Assembly (NCBI GenBank): GCA_023418435.1
Contig: JAEZZT010000096.1
Span: forward strand, 1-9,377
Source of the DNA: Bacillota bacterium
GTDB lineage: Bacteria; Bacillota; Negativicutes; Veillonellales; Negativicoccaceae
Reading direction: 5' to 3'
Length of the DNA stretch: 9,377 nt
Shown here piece after piece: positions 5,569 to 9,377 of this stretch. The notes below the pieces were generated by a model. It did not search any database and was not told where the DNA came from. It saw nothing but the letters and a program-made list of their open reading frames with translations. The translations under genes were made by a program, and so were the position numbers. How positions within the stretch are numbered: position 1 is the stretch's first letter; each line of letters starts with the position of its first letter.

Positions 5569-6389
5569 AATTCATATCCTCGCGGTGTAATCATCCTGCC
5601 GTTTTCAACTCTCGTACGGCTGTTGCCGATAATTACCGTCGACTGCATATCCACATCCTGTTCGGCCAAATGAGCCAAGTCGGTAATAGTGTAATTCATC
5701 CCTGCACGACCGGCTTTACGAACAATACCGGCCGGCGTTTCCGGAGATTTGTACTCCAAAAGAATCTCACAAATCTCGTCCAAATGCGTCGCTCTACCAC
5801 GGCTGCGCGGATTGTACAAAGCGATGACGAAATCCCCTTGTGCTGCCATTCTGGCACGTTTTTTAATCAAATCCCACGGCGTCAACAAATCGCTCAAACT
5901 GATCACCGCATAGTCGTGCATCAATGGTGCGCCAAGAATTCCTGCCGACGTATTCGATGCCGTCAGTCCCGGAATAATTTCACATTCCGGTTGCTGTTGC
6001 GGTTCCAGTTGGCCCACCAATTCCAACACCAGTCCGGCCATGCCGTAAACCCCCGGATCTCCGGAAGATACGACTACCACCCGATGTCCTTCAGCGGCCA
6101 ATTCCACTGCTTTGCGACAGCGATCGATTTCCTGTTTCATCCCCGTACCGACTTGTTCCTTATCGGCAATCAGATCTTTGATCAAAGCCATGTAGGTATG
6201 ATAACCCACGACGATCTCCGCATCGCGGATCGCTCGATAGGCACGCGGGGTCATTTCTTCTTCATGCCCCGGTCCCAAACCGACGACAGCGATGTAGCCT
6301 CGGCAATCGCTACCGTTGCTCGCGGATACTTTGTTTTCTTCATTAAGAATTTGTTCTTCCCTGTTTTCAACGCAATGGTTGTCTCGCAT
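5565..6389 (-). CDS. cbiH: Cobalt-factor III / precorrin-3B C17-methyltransferase (CbiH/CobJ)
   Basis: The 274-residue protein methylates C17 and drives ring contraction, using S-adenosylmethionine. It has the SUMT-type tetrapyrrole methylase fold: GLGPG (37-41), SSGDPGVYGMA (108-118), IIPGLTASNTSAGILGAPL (138-156), SLSDLLTPW (164-172) and the CbiH-typical ALYNPRSRGR (190-199). Residues 1-30 (Asp/Glu/Asn-rich, no family signature) are an extension before the usual start of the domain at GYIAVVGLGPG. No ATG, GTG or TTG exists between residue 1 and that domain, so the ATG at 6389 is the only standard start. It has GGAG about 10 nt upstream and lies deep inside cbiG, giving a 139-nt overlap in the -1 frame. 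The domain function is firm; the N-terminus is uncertain because an ancestral CbiG-CbiH fusion or a single-base error is possible. Confidence 0.9.
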   Translation of the reverse strand: MRDNHCVENREEQILNEENKVSASNGSDCRGYIAVVGLGPGHEEEMTPRAYRAIRDAEIVVGYHTYMALIKDLIADKEQVGTGMKQEIDRCRKAVELAAEGHRVVVVSSGDPGVYGMAGLVLELVGQLEPQQQPECEIIPGLTASNTSAGILGAPLMHDYAVISLSDLLTPWDLIKKRARMAAQGDFVIALYNPRSRGRATHLDEICEILLEYKSPETPAGIVRKAGRAGMNYTITDLAHLAEQDVDMQSTVIIGNSRTRVENGRMITPRGYEL

Positions 6390-7351
6390 ACATTTCCCAC
6401 TCCAATCGTTTTTTTGACAAATTCGGACTCCTCCAGTCCGTACTTTGCAATGACAGTTTCTATTTCCTCCGGCGTATAGAAATCAATCTGACGCCGATAC
6501 TCTTTTACCAAGTCCCAAAGACCTTCTTCATCCGCTTTGATCGTGACGCTCGTAAACGCTCCGACGGATAAAGGACTTCGCCCTATTTCTCGACAAGCTT
6601 GTTGCAAGGCTTCCGCCAACATGTCTTTGTCGGTACCTCTCCGGCATCCCATTCCGACAATCAAAGTCGGCGGTCGCAAGAATAAATAAGGCACTTTCAC
6701 ATCGGCCAAATGCAGCTCCTTGTCCGTAATAAAGACGGCTGCGTCACAGTCCGGATGTCCCTCCAAAGGCTGACATTGGATGCCCATCTGCGCAGCTATT
6801 TCCTTGATTTCGGTCGCGAACGCCATGGATTCGTCCAGGTAGTAGCCGATCGTCTCCCCGCGTGCTACCGCTGCATTGACCGGTTTTAATGCCGCCAGCG
6901 GTTCCACTTTCGCCGAGATTTTGCGTGCCAGTACATCCGGCGCTGTCTTGCCATGTACATCGGTCGCCGTCGTAATAACGGGCTGAGAGTCGATCAATGC
7001 CGCAATTTTTCGGGTCCATTCATTGGCACCGCCCAAATGTCCGGAAAGCAAGGATATCGTGTGGAGTCCCAATTCATCCATGACCAACACGGCGGGATCG
7101 CGTGTTTTGTCCTGTACATGCGGCGCTATCGAACGCACCACAATCCCCACCGCCATAATATAAAGAATCACTTCATAGGAGCCGAATATTTCCGTCGTCA
7201 ACTTCGGCGTACTGCTGAAATAACGGGCAGGTACACCGCTGCCACGTCCTTCCCGTTCATACAGATCGACATCTTCCGCCAATAAAGAAGCAATTTGCGC
7301 TCCTCTCAGCGCCCCCGTTTCCGTCACGGAAACAATGGCACAACGAGCCAT
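6251..7351 (-). CDS. cbiG: Cobalt-precorrin-5A hydrolase (CbiG)
   Basis: The 366-residue protein opens the delta-lactone of cobalt-precorrin-5A, releasing acetaldehyde, the step unique to the cobalt-early route. The N-terminal domain includes YIMAVGIVVRSIAPHVQDK (64-82) and the LLSGHLGGAN motif (101-110) followed by TTATDVHGK (127-135). The C-terminal CbiG_C domain shows GMGCRRGT (233-240), SVGAFTSVTIKADEEGL (262-278), GVGNVCETTAL-like residues (317-328) and the final strand ATVAIA (345-350). Length is close to Salmonella CbiG (about 350). The last 16 residues (351-366, ending RGMKKK) fall beyond the family domain and overlap the reading frame of cbiH. The start ATG has AGGAAG about 7 nt upstream and lies 2 nt after the cbiF stop. 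Confidence 0.94.
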   Translation of the reverse strand: MARCAIVSVTETGALRGAQIASLLAEDVDLYEREGRGSGVPARYFSSTPKLTTEIFGSYEVILYIMAVGIVVRSIAPHVQDKTRDPAVLVMDELGLHTISLLSGHLGGANEWTRKIAALIDSQPVITTATDVHGKTAPDVLARKISAKVEPLAALKPVNAAVARGETIGYYLDESMAFATEIKEIAAQMGIQCQPLEGHPDCDAAVFITDKELHLADVKVPYLFLRPPTLIVGMGCRRGTDKDMLAEALQQACREIGRSPLSVGAFTSVTIKADEEGLWDLVKEYRRQIDFYTPEEIETVIAKYGLEESEFVKKTIGVGNVCETTIALKTGKNKFLMKKTKYPRATVAIAEATSLSSVWDRGMKKK

Positions 7352-7353
7352 GA

Positions 7354-8118
7354 TCAGTCTTCCTTTCCGTCTCTGAACATATGACTGAATTGCTTGTCGT
7401 ACAATTTGGAAAGTTCATAGTCGGTGTCGAGTACCTTGCTGACGACAATCATCGCCTGGCGAATCACGCCGGCTTCGGCAACCACTTTACCGATGGTTGC
7501 CAAAGTCCCCCGTAGGATTCGTTGGTCCGGCCAGGACGCGCGAACGACGATAGCGACCGGCGTGTCTTCCGGATACCCTCCGGCCAAGAGATTTTCGACC
7601 ACGCCGTCAATCATCTGCACGGATAGGAAAATACACATCGTCGCCTGATGCGAAGCCAAGTCCGCCAATTTTTCTTTCGGCGGCATCGGAGTCCGGCCTT
7701 CCATGCGAGTGATAATCACCGTCTGCGAAACGCCCGGCAATGTATATTCCTGTTTTAAAGCAGCCGCACTGGCCAAGAATGAGCTGACTCCCGGTACTAC
7801 TTCAAAATCGATCCCATGCGGGCGAAGTCCATCCATTTGTTCTTGAATGGCTCCATAGATCGCCGGATCGCCGGTATGTACTCGGGCTACCGTTTTTCCT
7901 TCCTTGACAGCACGCAGAGTCACTGCCAATACATCATCCAAACTCATGGATGCACTATTATGAATTTCCGCCCCCTGCTTGCAATATTTTAAAATCTCCG
8001 GGTTGACCAGGGACCCTGCATAAATGACTACATCCGCTTCGGCAATCAGGCGTTGGCCTTTCACCGTAATTAATTCCGGATCTCCGGGACCTGCCCCGAT
8101 AAAATAAACTTGTGCCAT
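7354..8118 (-). CDS. cbiF: Cobalt-precorrin-4 C11-methyltransferase (CbiF/CobM)
   Basis: The 254-residue SAM-dependent enzyme methylates C11 of cobalt-precorrin-4. It carries the full methylase signature: FIGAGPGDPELITVKGQ (6-22), AGSLVNPEIL (34-43), the CbiF-typical HTGDPAIYGAIQEQMD (81-96), VPGVSSFLASAAAL (108-121) and TRMEGRTPMP (137-146), the last distinguishing C11- from C17-methyltransferases. Length is typical. A strong AAGGAGG lies 5 nt before the ATG, and the gap from cbiT is 9 nt, so this gene has its own efficient ribosome site instead of relying on coupling. The assignment is firm. Confidence 0.95.
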   Translation of the reverse strand: MAQVYFIGAGPGDPELITVKGQRLIAEADVVIYAGSLVNPEILKYCKQGAEIHNSASMSLDDVLAVTLRAVKEGKTVARVHTGDPAIYGAIQEQMDGLRPHGIDFEVVPGVSSFLASAAALKQEYTLPGVSQTVIITRMEGRTPMPPKEKLADLASHQATMCIFLSVQMIDGVVENLLAGGYPEDTPVAIVVRASWPDQRILRGTLATIGKVVAEAGVIRQAMIVVSKVLDTDYELSKLYDKQFSHMFRDGKED

Positions 8119-8127
8119 GTGACCTCC

Positions 8128-8700
8128 TTACTTCGGCAATGCCGTGATAATGAAAATCGGACTGATAGGTTGGAACAAATGGTACGGCCCCGCTTTGCGC
8201 AAACGGTTCACCTGCATTTGAAATCCTTCATAAATGAAGGGCCGTTTTTTCAATTCCGCGACCACTTGTTGAGCCGTTTCAATCGTCACGGCAGTGACGA
8301 CCAAGCGCCCATCTTTACTCAACATCCGTTCTACTTCGTCCAGTATACCCGCCAAATTACCGCCGGAGCCGCCGATGATCACGACATCCGCTTGCGGTAT
8401 ATCTGCCAACGCATCCGGTGCTTTTCCATGGATGACTTCCACATTGGCTAAACCGAATTTAGACGCATTTCGGCGAATCAATTCAATGCCTTCCGCATGA
8501 CGTTCCACGGCAATTACCTTGCCTTGGCTCGCATGCGTGGCCGCCTCGATGGAAATGGAGCCCGTCCCGGCCCCCACATCGACAACTGTATCCGTCGGGT
8601 GAATATCCGCTTTCACCATGACCATCGCGCGAATCTCCGCCTTCGTCATCGGCACATCGCCACGAATAAACTCCTCATCGGGAATCCCATATCTCTTCAT
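8128..8700 (-). CDS. cbiT: Cobalt-precorrin-6B (C15) methyltransferase, decarboxylating (CbiT)
   Basis: The 190-residue protein has a classical Rossmann-type SAM methyltransferase fold, unlike the SUMT-type enzymes around it. It methylates C15 and decarboxylates the C12 acetate. The N-terminal IPDEEFIRGDVPMTKAEIR (6-24) is a CbiT hallmark. SAM motif I is VVDVGAGTGSISIEAA (39-54), the acidic ribose ligand is Glu66 in VIAVER, and the active-site loop is IIGGSGGNLAGIL (108-120). Length matches stand-alone CbiT. In many aerobic systems it is fused to CbiE as CobL; here the two genes are separate but overlap by 4 nt (ATGA), consistent with balanced co-translation. Confidence 0.95.
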   Translation of the reverse strand: MKRYGIPDEEFIRGDVPMTKAEIRAMVMVKADIHPTDTVVDVGAGTGSISIEAATHASQGKVIAVERHAEGIELIRRNASKFGLANVEVIHGKAPDALADIPQADVVIIGGSGGNLAGILDEVERMLSKDGRLVVTAVTIETAQQVVAELKKRPFIYEGFQMQVNRLRKAGPYHLFQPISPIFIITALPK

Positions 8701-9323
8701 GCTCTCACCACCATTACCGAATGCGTAAATCCCTTTTCATCCGCACAGTCTGCGAGAGTTCCGTCTCGCTGACGTTCATCTTCATAGCTGATTCGTTCCA
8801 GCATACTGACCTTCGTGTCCTTCGGCCAGCCTCGTTGCAATAATTCTCGGCAAATATAGCCCGGATTATGCTCCGTATCCGTAAGAAAGGAAATCTTTCT
8901 GCCGGGTGCATATACCAAATCTTCCTCTGTCGGAATGCGCCCATGGAAACTGAGCAGATCGGCATCTTGCCACACTTCATTGAGACGTGTAAAGGCAACT
9001 TGGACACTGGACAAGCCCGGAATCACCTCAATATCCGCCATGGGAAAATTCTTCTTCAGCCAAGGCAAGAGGCTATAGTATCCGGGATCGCCACTGACCA
9101 AGACGACTACCTTGGCGCCCTCTTCTACCTCTGCCAACTCGGCAGCCAATATATCTAGCTTGCCGGTAATATATAGTTTACGTCTGTGGGTAGGCGCCAA
9201 AGTTTCCAAAGCACGTCGTCCGCCGACCAATACGTCTGCTGCTTGAATGGCCTTTGTCACCGCCGGAATAATATAGTCCGGCGAGCCCGGTCCGATGCCG
9301 GCTACGATTAATTTACCAACCAT
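8697..9323 (-). CDS. cbiE: Cobalt-precorrin-7 C5-methyltransferase (CbiE)
   Basis: The 208-residue SAM-dependent methylase acts at C5, together with CbiT. Motifs are VAGIGPGSPDYIIPA (7-21), VLVGGRRALE (31-40), LVSGDPGYYSLLPWL (75-89), IPGLSSVQVAFTRL (101-114), SFHGR (125-129) and LERISYEDE (175-183), the usual CbiE series. I chose the ATG at 9323, with AAGGAG (9335-9330) 6 nt upstream, over the GTG at 9341, whose codons run through that SD. The gene overlaps the preceding reading frame (ending at 9308) by 16 nt and the following cbiT by 4 nt. Confidence 0.94.
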   Translation of the reverse strand: MVGKLIVAGIGPGSPDYIIPAVTKAIQAADVLVGGRRALETLAPTHRRKLYITGKLDILAAELAEVEEGAKVVVLVSGDPGYYSLLPWLKKNFPMADIEVIPGLSSVQVAFTRLNEVWQDADLLSFHGRIPTEEDLVYAPGRKISFLTDTEHNPGYICRELLQRGWPKDTKVSMLERISYEDERQRDGTLADCADEKGFTHSVMVVRA

Positions 9324-9377
9324 CCGTCTCTCCTTCCCCACTCTTTCGCAAGCGAGCTCATGGCCAATACCTTGCCC
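9308..9377 (-). CDS. C-terminal fragment of the upstream gene, probably CbiD
   Basis: Only 22 codons and the stop (9310-9308) are in the window, reading GKVLAMSSLAKEWG and then RRDGWLVN. Of the other two frames, one is stopped and the third is simply the cbiE frame, so this is the best end of an upstream gene. The short GKVLA-type strand resembles the end of CbiD (cobalt-precorrin-5B C1-methyltransferase), and cbiD often precedes cbiE, but the piece is too short to prove it. Its stop lies 16 nt inside cbiE. Confidence 0.4.
   Translation of the reverse strand, partial: GKVLAMSSLAKEWGRRDGWLVN

Noticed and set aside
6290..6389. Programmed -1 frameshift site joining cbiG to cbiH
   Set aside because: No X XXY YYZ slippery heptamer in the CbiG frame is visible before the cbiG stop; the closest (GAAAACA, in the codons AAG AAA ACA) does not fit. 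Frameshifting stays a possibility in the overlap finding but is not annotated as a site.
5670..6479. Long + strand open frame (269 codons) opposite cbiH and the end of cbiG
   Set aside because: The His/Arg/Gln-rich product has no family signature; the opposite strand carries clear methylase motifs. A similar 235-codon frame opposite cbiC (4136-4843) and a 270-codon frame opposite the binding-protein gene (1377-2189) were dropped for the same reason.

Overview
The window is almost entirely an anaerobic (cobalt-early) cobalamin biosynthesis locus, with a tetrapyrrole/metal-type uptake system built into it. GC content is middling, spacing is very tight, Shine-Dalgarno (SD) sites are strong GGAGG-type, and both an exported chelatase and a lipobox lipoprotein are present. 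A diderm anaerobe would fit, and Negativicutes (Veillonella/Megasphaera/Dialister relatives) is my best guess. That taxonomy is an inference from gene content and style; nothing in the window fixes it. I see no mobile element, CRISPR array, tRNA or rRNA.

Left part (1-2294, + strand). An AT-rich stretch leads to a sigma-70-like promoter (TTGACA, 17 bp, TATTAT at 122-150) and a leader RNA of about 120 nt with several possible stems and an orphan SD-like site. Two genes follow: cbiK, a sirohydrochlorin cobaltochelatase homologue with an N-terminal export signal, and a lipoprotein substrate-binding protein of the BtuF/FecB type. A terminator-like hairpin fills the short gap between them.

Right part (9377 down to 2353, - strand). 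One dense operon reads, in transcription order: the tail of a gene that is probably cbiD, then cbiE, cbiT, cbiF, cbiG, cbiH, cbiJ, cbiC, a FecCD-type permease and its ATPase. Most junctions are overlaps (TAATG, ATGA, GTGA) or gaps of under 10 nt, which suggests one message with translational coupling. The two transcription units converge on a shared hairpin at 2310-2340.

Together, the Cbi enzymes methylate, ring-contract and rearrange cobalt-sirohydrochlorin (cobalt-factor II) towards cobyrinate: CbiH at C17, CbiF at C11, CbiG delactonising, CbiD (probable) at C1, CbiJ reducing, CbiT/CbiE at C15/C5, CbiC moving the C11 methyl to C12. CbiL, CbiA, CbiP and CbiB are not in the window. The ABC transporter is split: permease and ATPase end the biosynthetic operon, while the binding protein sits with the exported chelatase on the facing strand. 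The points most worth a second look are the exported CbiK paired with a binding protein, the 139-nt cbiG/cbiH overlap in which the two conserved domains abut at a -1 frame step, and the unassigned structured leader of cbiK.
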